A stretch of 64,000 nucleotides of DNA, from NCBI RefSeq assembly GCF_003259225.1, contig NZ_QHJF01000017.1:1-64000 (forward strand), given 5' to 3'. Below the pieces are notes generated by a model. It made no database searches and was not told where the DNA came from. It saw nothing but the letters and a program-made list of their open reading frames with translations. This DNA is from Marinomonas arctica. Lineage in GTDB: Bacteria; Pseudomonadota; Gammaproteobacteria; Pseudomonadales; Marinomonadaceae. Positions within the stretch are counted from its first letter, which is position 1, and every line of letters starts with the position of its first letter. Shown one piece after another: positions 1-8,692 of the stretch. A program made the translations under genes and the position numbers.

Positions 1-66
1 AAACGAGGCTCGAACTCGCGACCCCAACCTTGGCAAGGTTGTGCTCTACCACTGAGCTATTCCCGC
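1..66 (-). tRNA. tRNA-Gly (GCC), 3' end cut by window edge
   Basis: Read on the minus strand from position 66 the sequence starts GCGGGAATAGCTCAGTGGTA, a typical tRNA-Gly acceptor and D-arm, and continues with the anticodon loop TTGCCAA (anticodon GCC) and a T-arm with GTTCGAGC. About ten bases of the acceptor 3' strand and any CCA lie left of the window. It lies downstream of tRNA-Glu on the same strand, 60 bp away, so the two are probably one transcript. Confidence 0.95.
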
Positions 67-126
67 AATTAACACTCTCACTTCGCATTAATTTTATGTA
101 AACTATACGCCAACTGATTTAGAAGA

Positions 127-202
127 TGGCGTCCCATAGGGGGTTCGAACCCCTGTTACCGCCGTGAAAGGGCGGTGTCCTAGGCCTCTAGACGAATGGG
201 AC
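127..202 (-). tRNA. tRNA-Glu (UUC)
   Basis: A complete 76-nt tRNA on the minus strand, starting GTCCCATTCGTCTAGAGGCC and ending GGGACGCCA, so the CCA is encoded. The anticodon loop is CTTTCAC (anticodon TTC). Acceptor arms GTCCCAT/ATGGGAC pair perfectly and the T-loop GTTCGAACC is canonical. Confidence 0.97.
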
Positions 203-235
203 ATCGTTACAATCTTGCTGTGTGAGCGGGTGCGT

Positions 236-263
236 ATATTACTGTTACCAATCTTAAAATCAA
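236..263 (-). promoter_or_regulatory. Probable sigma-70 promoter of the tRNA-Glu/Gly operon
   Basis: On the minus strand a TTGATT -35 (258-263) is followed, after 16 bp, by a TAATAT -10 (236-241). The stretch between the -10 and the likely start is GC-rich (ACGCACCCGC), the kind of discriminator seen in stringently controlled stable-RNA promoters. Visible motif match only. Confidence 0.5.
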
Positions 264-333
264 CAGTTTTTTTCATTAATTTAAGCAACTTAGATAAAAA
301 GTCGCTTTAGAAATCAATCTGATCGGAGCTATT

Positions 334-903
334 ATGCTAAATAAACAACTTTTTTTAACCTTATCCCTATCAACGCTTTTGTTAGCAGGCTGCTCTACAA
401 CCCACTATATAAGCATCACACCACAGGCGGATGTAAAGACCATCGCACTATCTAATGAGCGAGTTATCAATGTCTCCACCAGCACTAGACTAAGCAATGC
501 TGTCGGCTCTATTAAAACCGGAATAAATGAGCGAGCAGATATATTCACTACGAACGACATAAAGCAAAGTGTGCGAGACAGTGTTTTGAGTGGCTTACGA
601 GAAATGGGCTTCACGCCAGAACAAGGCGTCATGCCAGCGGCTGATTTACAAATAGAAATCAGCAAAATGAGCTACACCACAAAAGTTGAAGCATTAAAAA
701 CGGTTGCTACGTTAGAATTTGAACTAAAAACAACATTAGCGGCTAAAGGCCAAACCTATAAAGCAAACTATGGCTCTGAAAAAGTTAGAGAATATGGAAC
801 CATGCCTTATCAACAAGCCATTGAAGACGACATGAATGAATTGGCAAGCCAAACAGTAACACGCCTCTTAAGTGACCCAAACATCATTACTTTGTTAAAA
901 TAG
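334..903 (+). CDS. YajG-family outer-membrane-type lipoprotein
   Basis: A 189-residue protein with a short hydrophobic signal and a lipobox LAGC that places the lipidated Cys at residue 20. Ser after the Cys suggests sorting to the outer membrane. The rest resembles the YajG lipoprotein family (Pfam Lipoprotein_16), about the usual length. Function of the family is not established. A GGAG ribosome-binding site sits 7 bases before the ATG. It stands alone between the divergent tRNA operon and alaA; an 11-bp perfect hairpin (911-921/932-942) follows the stop. Confidence 0.8.
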   Translation: MLNKQLFLTLSLSTLLLAGCSTTHYISITPQADVKTIALSNERVINVSTSTRLSNAVGSIKTGINERADIFTTNDIKQSVRDSVLSGLREMGFTPEQGVMPAADLQIEISKMSYTTKVEALKTVATLEFELKTTLAAKGQTYKANYGSEKVREYGTMPYQQAIEDDMNELASQTVTRLLSDPNIITLLK

Positions 904-910
904 TCTAAAA

Positions 911-942
911 GTCGGCTTTCTAGTCTAGTACAGAAAGCCGAC
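911..942 (+). terminator. Hairpin after the YajG-like gene (weak terminator candidate)
   Basis: GTCGGCTTTCT (911-921) pairs perfectly with AGAAAGCCGAC (932-942). It begins 8 bp after the lipoprotein stop codon. No T-run follows on the plus strand; only a short TTTT follows on the minus strand, so termination is not certain. Confidence 0.4.
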
Positions 943-1065
943 ACCCTCTCCCCCCTGCTCCTACCTAATATTGAGTTTTTTTCTCTCTATGTAAACCTCC
1001 CATCTTGAATGCTCCCAAGTTCAGTGTAGAGTTAGTGTCTTTCACCCAGCTTCAGTAAGGATTAA

Positions 1066-2286
1066 GTGGTGCAAATTCGCAAATCAAATAAACTCGCCAA
1101 TATATGTTATGAAATTCGTGGGCCAGTCTTAAAAGAGGCCGTGCGTATGGAAGAAGAAGGCCATCGCATACTCAAACTTAACATCGGCAACCCTGCCCCA
1201 TTTGGTTTTGAAGCCCCCGACGAAATACTTGTCGACGTCATCCGTAACCTACCTACAGCACAAGGCTATTCCGAATCAAAAGGGCTATATTCGGCACGCA
1301 AAGCGGTCATGCAAAAATATCAAGCCATGGGCATTAAATCTGCTGACGTCAACTATGTGTGGATGGGCAATGGTGTCAGCGAACTGATCGTAATGGCAAT
1401 GCAAGGCTTACTAAATGACGGCGATGAAATCCTCATCCCCGCTCCGGACTATCCACTTTGGACGGCGGCTGCCACATTAGCAGGCGGATATGTTCGCCAC
1501 TATATGTGCGATGAAGGCTCAGGGTGGCAGCCAGACATTCAAGACATCAAGTCAAAAATATCCAACAAAACCAAAGCCATCGTTATTATCAACCCCAATA
1601 ACCCAACAGGCGCGGTGTATGAAAAAGGCGTTCTTGAGGCCATTATCAATCTGGCGGAGGAACACAACCTACTTATCTTCTCCGATGAGATATACGACAA
1701 AATTCTTTATGACGACGCCCAGCACATACCCACGGCCACGTTGACAGAAGGCCGAGCCCCCTGCATCACCTTTGGCGGCCTATCAAAAGTGTATCGTACG
1801 GCGGGCTTCCGTTCTGGTTGGATGGTGATTACTGGCGACCGCAGCGGCATCACTGACTATATAGAAGGGTTAGACATACTTAGCTCTATGAGACTGTGTG
1901 CCAACGTACCGGCTCAACACGCTGTCCAGACGGCTCTAGGTGGGTATCAAAGCATAAACGAGCTTATCGTTCCAGGTGGACGCTTCTATGAACAACGTAA
2001 AGTAGCATGGGAAGCACTAGACTCGATCCCTGGTGTTCATTGCCATAAACCCGAGGGCGCACTTTATCTATTTCCTAGGCTAGACCCCAAAATGTACAAA
2101 ATTAAAAACGACATGGATCTCGTTCTGCAATTTTTACGCGAAGAAAAGGTCCTCATCGTTCAAGGTACAGGATTTAATTGGCCCACACCCGATCACGTAC
2201 GCTTTGTTTTCCTTCCTCATATCGAAGAACTCACCCCAGCCATGGACCGATTTGCGGCATTTTTAGGGCGATTAAGGAAGCGTTAA
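1066..2286 (+). CDS. alaA: Alanine aminotransferase AlaA-type (PLP class I/II)
   Basis: 406-residue fold-type I aminotransferase, very close in length and sequence style to E. coli AlaA/YfbQ, which makes alanine from pyruvate and glutamate. The PLP Schiff-base Lys is K241 in GGLSKVYR; NPNNPTG (from 176) and SDEIYD (from 206) are the usual cofactor-binding motifs. The start is GTG at 1066 with an AAGG site 5 bases upstream; a second in-frame GTG follows at once. Its stop lies just before the htpX heat-shock promoter, so the two genes are probably separately transcribed. Other class I aminotransferase substrates cannot be excluded. Confidence 0.88.
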   Translation: MVQIRKSNKLANICYEIRGPVLKEAVRMEEEGHRILKLNIGNPAPFGFEAPDEILVDVIRNLPTAQGYSESKGLYSARKAVMQKYQAMGIKSADVNYVWMGNGVSELIVMAMQGLLNDGDEILIPAPDYPLWTAAATLAGGYVRHYMCDEGSGWQPDIQDIKSKISNKTKAIVIINPNNPTGAVYEKGVLEAIINLAEEHNLLIFSDEIYDKILYDDAQHIPTATLTEGRAPCITFGGLSKVYRTAGFRSGWMVITGDRSGITDYIEGLDILSSMRLCANVPAQHAVQTALGGYQSINELIVPGGRFYEQRKVAWEALDSIPGVHCHKPEGALYLFPRLDPKMYKIKNDMDLVLQFLREEKVLIVQGTGFNWPTPDHVRFVFLPHIEELTPAMDRFAAFLGRLRKR

Positions 2287-2302
2287 TATAGCGCCATTTT
2301 TT

Positions 2303-2330
2303 CTTGAAATAATCCAATAAACCCCTACTA
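2303..2330 (+). promoter_or_regulatory. Sigma-32 (heat-shock) promoter of htpX
   Basis: CTTGAAA at 2303-2309 is a perfect match to the sigma-32 -35 core, and CCCCTACTA at 2322-2330 matches most of the -10 consensus CCCCATNTA, with 12 bp between. It lies 33 bp before the htpX ATG, within the short gap after alaA. E. coli htpX is a known heat-shock gene, which supports the reading. Confidence 0.75.
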
Positions 2331-2362
2331 TGCTCCTTAACAACTTATTAAGGAGCATACTT

Positions 2363-3241
2363 ATGCGTATCATTCTTTTCTTACTGACAAACCTCGCTGT
2401 CATGGTGGTAGCGGGGATTGTCTTAAGCCTTTTAGGCGTTAACGGTTACATGACCAGCAATGGTCTAAACTTTACGTCTTTATTAATTTTTTGTGCTGTC
2501 TTTGGCTTCACAGGGAGTTTCATTTCTTTATTCCTTTCCAAGTTCATGGCAAAGCGTGGTTCTGGGGCGGTCGTGATAGAGAAACCTCGCAACCACAAAG
2601 AAGCGTGGCTATTAGACACCGTCAAAGAACTGTCTCAAAAAGCCGGCATTCAAATGCCAGAAGTGGCTATCTTCCCTGCTCATGAGGCCAACGCGTTTGC
2701 AACCGGTTGGAATAAAAATGCGGCATTGGTGGCGGTTTCAAGTGGTATGCTAGATCGCTTTTCTCCAGATGAAATCAAAGCCGTACTTGGTCATGAAATT
2801 GGCCACGTAGCGAACGGAGACATGGTTACTCTTACCCTTGTACAAGGTGTCGTGAATACGTTTGTGATGTTCTTCGCACGAATTGCCGCTTATGCCGTTG
2901 ATCAGTTCTTGCGTCGAAATGATAACGAAGGCTCAGTCGGCTGGGGCTACTATATCGCCACATTTGTATTTGAGATCATCTTTGGTGTATTGGCTTCCAT
3001 GATCGTCATGTGGTTCTCTCGCTTCAGAGAGTTCAGAGCAGATGAAGCCGGCGCTAGACTAGCAGGTAAAGGCGCTATGATCGCTGCATTAGCACGACTC
3101 CAACAAGAGCATGAAGAAAGTCGTATGCCTGACTCTATGCTGGCATTTGGCATTCGCCGCGGCAAGACACCAACATTAGGCGAGCTATTCTCAAGCCACC
3201 CGCCAATCGAGGTCAGAATCAAAGCGCTTCAAGCACTTTAA
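2363..3241 (+). CDS. htpX: Membrane metalloprotease HtpX
   Basis: 292-residue inner-membrane zinc protease that clips misfolded membrane proteins. Two N-terminal membrane segments (about 3-25 and 38-58) precede the cytosolic catalytic domain with HEIGH at 144-148; two further hydrophobic segments (about 160-180 and 195-215) follow, and FRADEAG supplies the third zinc ligand. The start at 2363 is chosen because AAGGAG lies 7 bases upstream; an in-frame ATG at 2330 lies within the promoter -10 and has no such site. A strong terminator follows. Length matches E. coli HtpX (293). Confidence 0.95.
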   Translation: MRIILFLLTNLAVMVVAGIVLSLLGVNGYMTSNGLNFTSLLIFCAVFGFTGSFISLFLSKFMAKRGSGAVVIEKPRNHKEAWLLDTVKELSQKAGIQMPEVAIFPAHEANAFATGWNKNAALVAVSSGMLDRFSPDEIKAVLGHEIGHVANGDMVTLTLVQGVVNTFVMFFARIAAYAVDQFLRRNDNEGSVGWGYYIATFVFEIIFGVLASMIVMWFSRFREFRADEAGARLAGKGAMIAALARLQQEHEESRMPDSMLAFGIRRGKTPTLGELFSSHPPIEVRIKALQAL

Positions 3242-3259
3242 GACGCATCCATACAAATA

Positions 3260-3286
3260 AAAAACGCCAGCTTGCTGGCGTTTTTT
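3260..3286 (+). terminator. Intrinsic terminator after htpX
   Basis: AACGCCAG-CTTG-CTGGCGTT stem flanked by A-run on the left and TTTTTT on the right, so it can act in both directions between htpX and the convergent PilZ gene. Confidence 0.85.
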
Positions 3287-3317
3287 ATTGATGGTGTTAA
3301 ACAACCATAAACTGAGT

Positions 3318-4040
3318 TTATTTCGTTTTATTGTGCTGTGTCTCTAAAATAAACGCCATCAATGGAATGCCAAACTCTTTGACAAGATCCACAAAGCGCA
3401 CGCCATACACGTAAAAATATTCGACTCCCATACGCGTGAGGAAATCATTGTCGACCAAACCCGCTTGAACTTGCTCAAGCATCTGAATTTCTTGCGAACG
3501 AATTTCACAGTCTAGCTTTAAAATATGATTGTATGGTCCAATTTTCACATTACAGACTAAGCGCATGGTTTGATTTACCGAGCCAAAATCTTCCTTCGAT
3601 ATCAGCTTAGCACCACCAAAACTGAGATCTATCACAATCGCCGATGAGGAGGCACTAATCGTTTCATCAGAAGTATTTGGTTCCAAATTGCAGATTAAAC
3701 GCGTCTCAACGCGAACCGCTTGCCTTACTTCCGATGTCTCAACATAACTAGGGTACGCAATATGCAAATGCGCAGCTGGCTCCAAATAACTTTTCGCCAC
3801 CTTACTCGAAAAGGCACAAACATGGGTACTGAGCATAAGTCGAACGTTGACAATCTGACCTTCCCTTACCAGAATGTTTTTACCATTTAGCTTAGGGGTT
3901 GATAAAATCAACGATCGCCCAGGAAGACTACCAAGCACTTTCACCATGTAACGCCCAGGCGGAGAAATAAACTCCAACTGAACACTGGTTCCTATTGGCA
4001 CATCAAGATCACCTAAATCGACCTGCATTACTCCAGCCAT
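3318..4040 (-). CDS. PilZ-domain (YcgR-like) c-di-GMP receptor
   Basis: 240 residues. The N-terminal half (about 10-95) resembles the YcgR-type PilZN domain. The C-terminal PilZ domain starts with the RxxxR motif (R106-R110 in RQAVR) and has DLSFGG at 138-143, the two c-di-GMP-contacting motifs, so binding should be intact. By family knowledge such proteins link c-di-GMP to flagellar braking or surface behaviour. No flagellar genes are near. AAGG lies 7 bases before the ATG. It follows pdxB by about 20 bp on the same strand, so it may share the epmC-pdxB transcript. Confidence 0.8.
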   Translation of the reverse strand: MAGVMQVDLGDLDVPIGTSVQLEFISPPGRYMVKVLGSLPGRSLILSTPKLNGKNILVREGQIVNVRLMLSTHVCAFSSKVAKSYLEPAAHLHIAYPSYVETSEVRQAVRVETRLICNLEPNTSDETISASSSAIVIDLSFGGAKLISKEDFGSVNQTMRLVCNVKIGPYNHILKLDCEIRSQEIQMLEQVQAGLVDNDFLTRMGVEYFYVYGVRFVDLVKEFGIPLMAFILETQHNKTK

Positions 4041-4061
4041 GCATTAACCTTAGTTCTCATA

Positions 4062-5195
4062 TTATTTTACTGAAAAGCCGATCGCACCTAACAAAGAAGA
4101 TGCATCACCAGTGGAACCTATTAAACAAGTATTAAACTCGTCTCTTTCTACATAATTCTTACGCAACCAGTCAAACACATTACTTTCTTTGTTTTCTCTA
4201 TACTTATAACGTAATCGAACATCGTCTCGCGCCACATCATAAATAGCCTGAACGCAACGAGCGAGCACCTCTTCATGGGGAAGCTGAATACTCAGATCAA
4301 AAGAAGCGAACCATCCAGCACTAATGGCATCCCCCCTAACAACCGAAGGTGCATCTATCTTTAAATACTCACATAAAGCCAAATACACCATCCATGTCCC
4401 TTTTTCTCGACCTTGCTTGCTGTATCCTGCAATATGAGGTGTCGCAATATCAACGATAGCAGCAAGCTCTTGATTGATGAGAGGCTCACCATCCCAAACG
4501 TCCAACACTAGGTGCATATTACCTTGCAACTGCTTATGGCGCTCAATCAAAGCACTCTCATTGATAACGCCGCCCCGACCCGCCGAAATAATAGCAACAC
4601 CAGATGACAGCTGACTTAATTCTTCGGCACCCAGCATGTCTTTTGTGGGGTAACTTCCTGATGTTGTCAAAGGGGCATGCAGTGAAATAACATCACAGGT
4701 CAATATTTCAGCCAAAGAAACAAAATTCACATCCCCTTGATCCGGCACTTTGAAAGGATCATACACACACACTTCACACCCCATTTGAGCGAAGCGTTGA
4801 TACACGGTTTTCCCAACATTGCCGTAACCAACCACGCCTATTTTCCGCTTCAACCAAGGCAATTTTTTGGTCATATAAAGATGACTTAACGCACTAAAGA
4901 CGTAATCGGCGACCGCCTCAGCGTTGCAACCTGGCGCACTGCTGAACGCAATATTTGCTTGTGCAAGATACTCTAAATCAATGTGATCAACACCAATGGT
5001 CGCGCTCCCGACAAAACGAACTGAACTGCCAGCCAGCAACGCCTGTGTCACCTTAGTCACAGATCGGACTAAAAGAATATCGGCATCTTTCACTTGTTCA
5101 TGAGTTAAATTTCGACCATTTACTAACTCTACAGTACCTAAATGCGAAAACAGGGCTTCCACATTTGGCATATTTTCATCTGCAATAATCTTCAT
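4062..5195 (-). CDS. pdxB: Erythronate-4-phosphate dehydrogenase PdxB
   Basis: 377-residue D-2-hydroxyacid dehydrogenase acting in pyridoxal phosphate synthesis (4-phosphoerythronate to 2-oxo-3-hydroxy-4-phosphobutanoate). Seen: NAD-binding GVVGYGNVGK, catalytic Arg in SAGRGG, Glu in DVWDGEP and His in PHIAGYS, plus the PdxB-specific C-terminal extension. The start overlaps the end of epmC by 20 bp, indicating translational coupling. B6 supply matches the many PLP enzymes in the window, but that is not evidence of co-regulation. Confidence 0.93.
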   Translation of the reverse strand: MKIIADENMPNVEALFSHLGTVELVNGRNLTHEQVKDADILLVRSVTKVTQALLAGSSVRFVGSATIGVDHIDLEYLAQANIAFSSAPGCNAEAVADYVFSALSHLYMTKKLPWLKRKIGVVGYGNVGKTVYQRFAQMGCEVCVYDPFKVPDQGDVNFVSLAEILTCDVISLHAPLTTSGSYPTKDMLGAEELSQLSSGVAIISAGRGGVINESALIERHKQLQGNMHLVLDVWDGEPLINQELAAIVDIATPHIAGYSKQGREKGTWMVYLALCEYLKIDAPSVVRGDAISAGWFASFDLSIQLPHEEVLARCVQAIYDVARDDVRLRYKYRENKESNVFDWLRKNYVERDEFNTCLIGSTGDASSLLGAIGFSVK

Positions 5196-5724
5196 ACTGT
5201 CGCTTCAAAAACTCATCAAATAATACGTTAGGGCAACGCTGTGCCAATAAATATCTAGAAAAAACGTCCGCTCTTTCTGGCAATCCAGAGCGGATATAAA
5301 GACCAACCTGCATCATCACGGCCCGTTCAAAATGCGTTGCGTCATAATCCGGCAAAGACAAATTATCCACGCTTACCCGAAAAGGCAAACCAGCAGCCCA
5401 GTGCAATACACACTCAACGGCTTGCGGCTTGACTTCCACTCGCTCAAATTCTTGTTGTGTTAACAGGTCACGGGTGTCTGACTCATACCAATAGCCATAA
5501 TCTTCGAGCAATCGCCTTTCATCACCTGCGATACACCAATGACTCACCTCATGCAAAGCGCTCGATGGGTAATCATAACGAAAAAAAATCATCGCAGGAT
5601 CATTTGCCATTGCCGGTTGATAGAGAGGTTCATCTGCGCCAGCAATAAGACGAGTATTGAAATTTGAAAAGAAACAGGCGCCAAAAGCGGCCACAAGCTG
5701 CGTTGCACTTGCCAACGATAACAC
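5176..5724 (-). CDS. epmC: Elongation factor P hydroxylase EpmC (YfcM)
   Basis: 182-residue protein matching EpmC, which hydroxylates the lysyl-lysine of EF-P as the last step of that modification. The metal-site HEVSHW motif and the GDERRLLEDYGYWYE region are typical. Overlaps pdxB by 20 bp; epmC-pdxB adjacency is common in gammaproteobacteria by my recollection. The first ATG at 5724 is used; upstream codons in another frame look like noise. Confidence 0.88.
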   Translation of the reverse strand: MLSLASATQLVAAFGACFFSNFNTRLIAGADEPLYQPAMANDPAMIFFRYDYPSSALHEVSHWCIAGDERRLLEDYGYWYESDTRDLLTQQEFERVEVKPQAVECVLHWAAGLPFRVSVDNLSLPDYDATHFERAVMMQVGLYIRSGLPERADVFSRYLLAQRCPNVLFDEFLKRQYEDYCR

Positions 5725-5751
5725 TCCAAAAGTGAAGAATTATACATAAGA

Positions 5752-5794
5752 AACAAAAATGCGCCACGCAAAGGAGCAAACTTCACGTGGCGCA
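5752..5794 (-). terminator. Intrinsic terminator after gcvT
   Basis: Read on the minus strand, GCGCCACG (5786-5793) pairs with CGTGGCGC (5761-5768) around a loop of about 17 nt and is followed by ATTTTTGTTT. It lies about 90 bp past the gcvT stop and before epmC. Confidence 0.75.
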
Positions 5795-5882
5795 CAATAA
5801 ATAAACTGTTAGCAGGATTTTTTAAGATCTCACTTTTTAAGATCTATCAAAGTAGCCAATCATTAAAACAAATTGTCGACTC

Positions 5883-6986
5883 TTACCCGCGATAATAACG
5901 AGCAGCAACAAAAGGCATTGCTGTCAGTGTCAGAGGAATACTTTTCCCCCTCACATTAGCAAACAAGGGCTCACCAGCGTCTAAAACCTGAGTCGATACA
6001 TACGCCATCACAATAGGCTGAGCAAGAGTTGGCGAGAAGCCACCACTTGTGACTGTGCCCTTCACTTCACCTGACGCATTAACAATGTCCACACCTTCAC
6101 GAACTGGCGCACGACCATCAACCAAGAAGCCAACACGTTTTCTTGCGGGTTTATCCGAAAATTGCGGCAATATGATATCAGCACCCGGGAAACCACCAGC
6201 GCGCTCACCCTCTAAGCGGCGTACTTTTTGAATAGCCCAATTAAGAGAAGCCTCGATTGGCGTCGTGGTGGTGTCAATGTCATGACCATACAAGCACAAG
6301 CCTGCCTCGAGGCGCAAAGAATCGCGCGCGCCAAGTCCAATCCACTCCACTTCATCAAACGCTAGCAAGGCATTAGCAAAAGCTTCCGCATGGTCATTTG
6401 ATACCGACACCTCATAACCATCTTCACCCGTGTAGCCAGAACAACTTACCCATAACTCAACACCTTGCCATTCAAACTTCACACTCTGCATGAAGATCAT
6501 GGTTGCCACATCAGGAACCATACGAGCAAACACTTCACGTGCTTTTGGCCCTTGGATAGCAAGCAAGGATCGATCTTCAACAACCTCTACATCACAATCA
6601 ACCAGAGAGGCCTTTAAATAGGCGAAATCTTGCTCTTTACAGCCAGCGTTCACTACCATGAAGACTTCATCCGCTCCCCAATTGGCAAACATCAAGTCGT
6701 CCGTCATACCACCATCAGCTGTGGTAAACATGCCATAACGCTGCATCCCCTCAGCAAGCCCTAGCACATCTACCGGTAAAATTGACTCAAGCGCCGACTT
6801 TACATTTTCACCTCGAAGAATGACTTGCCCCATGTGCGACACATCAAACAGCCCCGCATTTTCACGTGTCCATAAATGCTCTTTCATGACACCCAACGGA
6901 TATTGAACAGGCATTTCGTAGCCAGCAAACTCAACCATTCTAGCGCCAGAGGCGATATGTAGATCACACAGAGCAGTACGTTTCAT
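5883..6986 (-). CDS. gcvT: Glycine cleavage system T protein (aminomethyltransferase)
   Basis: 367-residue GcvT, which transfers the methylene group from aminomethyl-lipoyl GcvH to tetrahydrofolate and releases ammonia. The family hallmarks FDVSHMGQ and CSGYTGEDGYE near the middle are present, and it spans the whole family length (E. coli 364). ATG at 6986 is preferred because AAGG lies 9 bases upstream; an in-frame ATG at 7001 has no such site. Unlike E. coli's gcvTHP operon, gcvT here is transcribed away from glyA-gcvH-gcvP, with a palindromic operator over its probable start site and its own terminator. Confidence 0.95.
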   Translation of the reverse strand: MKRTALCDLHIASGARMVEFAGYEMPVQYPLGVMKEHLWTRENAGLFDVSHMGQVILRGENVKSALESILPVDVLGLAEGMQRYGMFTTADGGMTDDLMFANWGADEVFMVVNAGCKEQDFAYLKASLVDCDVEVVEDRSLLAIQGPKAREVFARMVPDVATMIFMQSVKFEWQGVELWVSCSGYTGEDGYEVSVSNDHAEAFANALLAFDEVEWIGLGARDSLRLEAGLCLYGHDIDTTTTPIEASLNWAIQKVRRLEGERAGGFPGADIILPQFSDKPARKRVGFLVDGRAPVREGVDIVNASGEVKGTVTSGGFSPTLAQPIVMAYVSTQVLDAGEPLFANVRGKSIPLTLTAMPFVAARYYRG

Positions 6987-7017
6987 AACGATAACCTTCA
7001 TTAAAATTGTGATTAGA

Positions 7018-7039
7018 TCTGTTTCCGATTGGAAACAGA
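7018..7039. promoter_or_regulatory. Palindromic operator on the gcvT side
   Basis: A 22-bp inverted repeat with 9-bp perfect arms, TCTGTTTCC-GATT-GGAAACAGA. It starts 32 bp upstream of the gcvT ATG and directly follows a possible -10, so a bound protein would cover the transcription start. The core GTTTCC-N4-GGAAAC recurs on the glyA side. The regulator is not encoded in the window. Confidence 0.7.
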
Positions 7040-7066
7040 GTATCTAAAACAAACTGAGTTTGACAA
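7039..7066 (-). promoter_or_regulatory. Candidate gcvT promoter
   Basis: On the minus strand TTGTCA (7061-7066) and GATACT (7039-7044) are separated by 16 bp, a fair sigma-70 match. The adjoining palindrome begins at the -10. Inferred from motif match only. Confidence 0.45.
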
Positions 7067-7185
7067 GCATTAAGCACTATTTATTGAAGAATATTTGCAA
7101 TCAAATGCAACAGACATCAATAAAAAACCTGTACAAAAGGTCAAATATATTTGAAAACAAACTTTTTAATTACGCCCTGTTTACT

Positions 7186-7201
7186 GTTTCCAATTGGAAA
7201 C
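7186..7201. promoter_or_regulatory. Palindromic operator on the glyA side
   Basis: GTTTCC-AATT-GGAAAC, a perfect 16-bp palindrome that differs from the gcvT-side core by one central base. It overlaps the -35 (TTTCCA, 7187-7192) of a candidate plus-strand promoter whose -10 is TATGAT at 7210-7215 (17-bp spacer). The two sites are 165 bp apart. Confidence 0.7.
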
Positions 7202-7215
7202 TTTTTGATTATGAT
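7187..7215 (+). promoter_or_regulatory. Candidate glyA promoter
   Basis: TTTCCA -35 and TATGAT -10 with a 17-bp spacer, 143 bp before the glyA start. The long leader contains an 8-bp hairpin (7259-7266/7275-7282) with a T-rich loop. I looked for a glycine riboswitch here and saw none. Confidence 0.4.
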
Positions 7216-7357
7216 AAGCAAAATTGACGCAAACCGAACAATGACTGACGCTCTTAGAAAGATGATCTTTTTTCATCATCTTAGACTGCCTTAGTGTTAT
7301 TATACGCAAGACTCATTGTCTTTTGGGCATACATGTTTATTTAAGAGGAATTTCCCC

Positions 7358-8635
7358 ATGGCCAACACCGAAGCCTTTTTCAGCCAAACTCTCGCTGAAC
7401 GAGACCCAGAACTTTTTGCAACGATCGTGGAAGAACAAGAGCGCCAAGAAACTGGCATTGAACTGATCGCATCTGAAAACATCACTTCAAAAGCCGTTTT
7501 AGAAGCCCAAGGTTCTGTTCTAACCAACAAATACGCAGAAGGTTATCCGAATCGTCGTTATTACGGTGGCTGTGAAGCGGTTGATGTGACGGAACAACTT
7601 GCCATTGATCGCGCTAAGCAATTGTTCAGCTGTGAATTCGCTAACGTACAACCTCACTCTGGTGCCCAAGCAAATGGCGCAGTGATGCTTGCCCTACTTC
7701 AACCAGGCGACACAATCCTAGGCATGTCTTTGGATGCAGGTGGTCACTTAACTCATGGTGCGCCACCAGCTCAGTCTGGCAAATGGTTCAATGCGGTTCA
7801 GTACCAAGTTAACCCTGATACACTGTTGATCGATTACGACGCCATTGAAGCGCAAGCGCTAGAATGCAAACCAAAAATGATCATCGCAGGTGGCTCAGCC
7901 ATCCCTCGCGTTATTGATTTCAAACGCTTCCGTGAGATTGCTGACAAAGTTGGCGCTTATCTATTCGTTGACATGGCACACATCGCTGGCCTTGTTGCAA
8001 CAGGGGCTCATCCGTCACCGCTACCGTATGCACACGTTGTTACGACAACCACACACAAAACACTACGCGGACCACGTGGCGGGATGATTCTTTCCAACGA
8101 TTTAGAGCTTGGCAAGAAAATCAACTCAGCGGTTTTCCCAGGCTACCAAGGTGGCCCACTAATGCACGTCATTGCTGGTAAAGCAGTCGCATTTGGTGAA
8201 GCCCTGAAACCTGAATTCAAAGTGTACATCGACCAAGTAGTGGCTAACGCAAAAGCCTTGGCCGCCGTGATGATCGAACGTGGTTGCGATATCGTAACGG
8301 GCGGAACAGACAACCATCTAATGTTGGTTGACCTTCGTCCTAAAGGCTTGAAAGGCAATGTTGTTGATAAAGCACTAGAACGCGCCGGCATCACTTGTAA
8401 CAAAAACGGCATTCCTTTCGACACTGAAAAACCCATGATTACTTCTGGTATCCGTATTGGTACACCAGCAGCAACATCACGTGGTTTTGGTATCGAAGAG
8501 TTCCAAAAAGTAGGCCACCTAATCAGTGACGTACTAGACGGTTTAGTTGACATGCCAGAAGGCAACCCTGAAGTAGAAGCTCGTGTACTTGCAGAAGTTA
8601 AAGAGCTTTGTAAACGCTTCCCACTTTACCGCTAA
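7358..8635 (+). CDS. glyA: Serine hydroxymethyltransferase
   Basis: 425-residue PLP enzyme interconverting serine + tetrahydrofolate with glycine + methylene-THF. The Schiff-base Lys is K234 in [14 protein letters not shown]. The ATG at 7358 has AAGAGGAA 7 bases upstream; an in-frame ATG further 5' at 7316 lacks a ribosome site and would add 14 non-conserved residues. First gene of glyA-gcvH-gcvP, so it links glycine cleavage to serine synthesis. An intrinsic terminator directly after the stop separates it from gcvH. A second glyA elsewhere in the genome is possible but not visible. Confidence 0.95.
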   Translation: MANTEAFFSQTLAERDPELFATIVEEQERQETGIELIASENITSKAVLEAQGSVLTNKYAEGYPNRRYYGGCEAVDVTEQLAIDRAKQLFSCEFANVQPHSGAQANGAVMLALLQPGDTILGMSLDAGGHLTHGAPPAQSGKWFNAVQYQVNPDTLLIDYDAIEAQALECKPKMIIAGGSAIPRVIDFKRFREIADKVGAYLFVDMAHIAGLVATGAHPSPLPYAHVVTTTTHKTLRGPRGGMILSNDLELGKKINSAVFPGYQGGPLMHVIAGKAVAFGEALKPEFKVYIDQVVANAKALAAVMIERGCDIVTGGTDNHLMLVDLRPKGLKGNVVDKALERAGITCNKNGIPFDTEKPMITSGIRIGTPAATSRGFGIEEFQKVGHLISDVLDGLVDMPEGNPEVEARVLAEVKELCKRFPLYR

Positions 8636-8642
8636 AATCACA

Positions 8643-8675
8643 TACCCAAGGACAAACGTCCTTGGGTATTTTTTT
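8643..8675 (+). terminator. Intrinsic terminator between glyA and gcvH
   Basis: TACCCAAGGAC-AAAC-GTCCTTGGGTA, an 11-bp perfect stem with a 4-nt loop followed by seven T. It lies 7 bp after glyA and 17 bp before the gcvH ATG, too close for an ordinary promoter after it, so it probably lowers rather than ends expression of gcvHP. Confidence 0.9.
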
Positions 8676-8692
8676 AAAGAGGCATAAATATT

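Noticed and set aside
103-288. 61-codon minus-strand ORF
   Set aside because: It runs through the tRNA-Glu gene.
7202-7357. Possible glycine riboswitch in the glyA leader
   Set aside because: Conserved glycine-aptamer core not seen; only one short hairpin is present.
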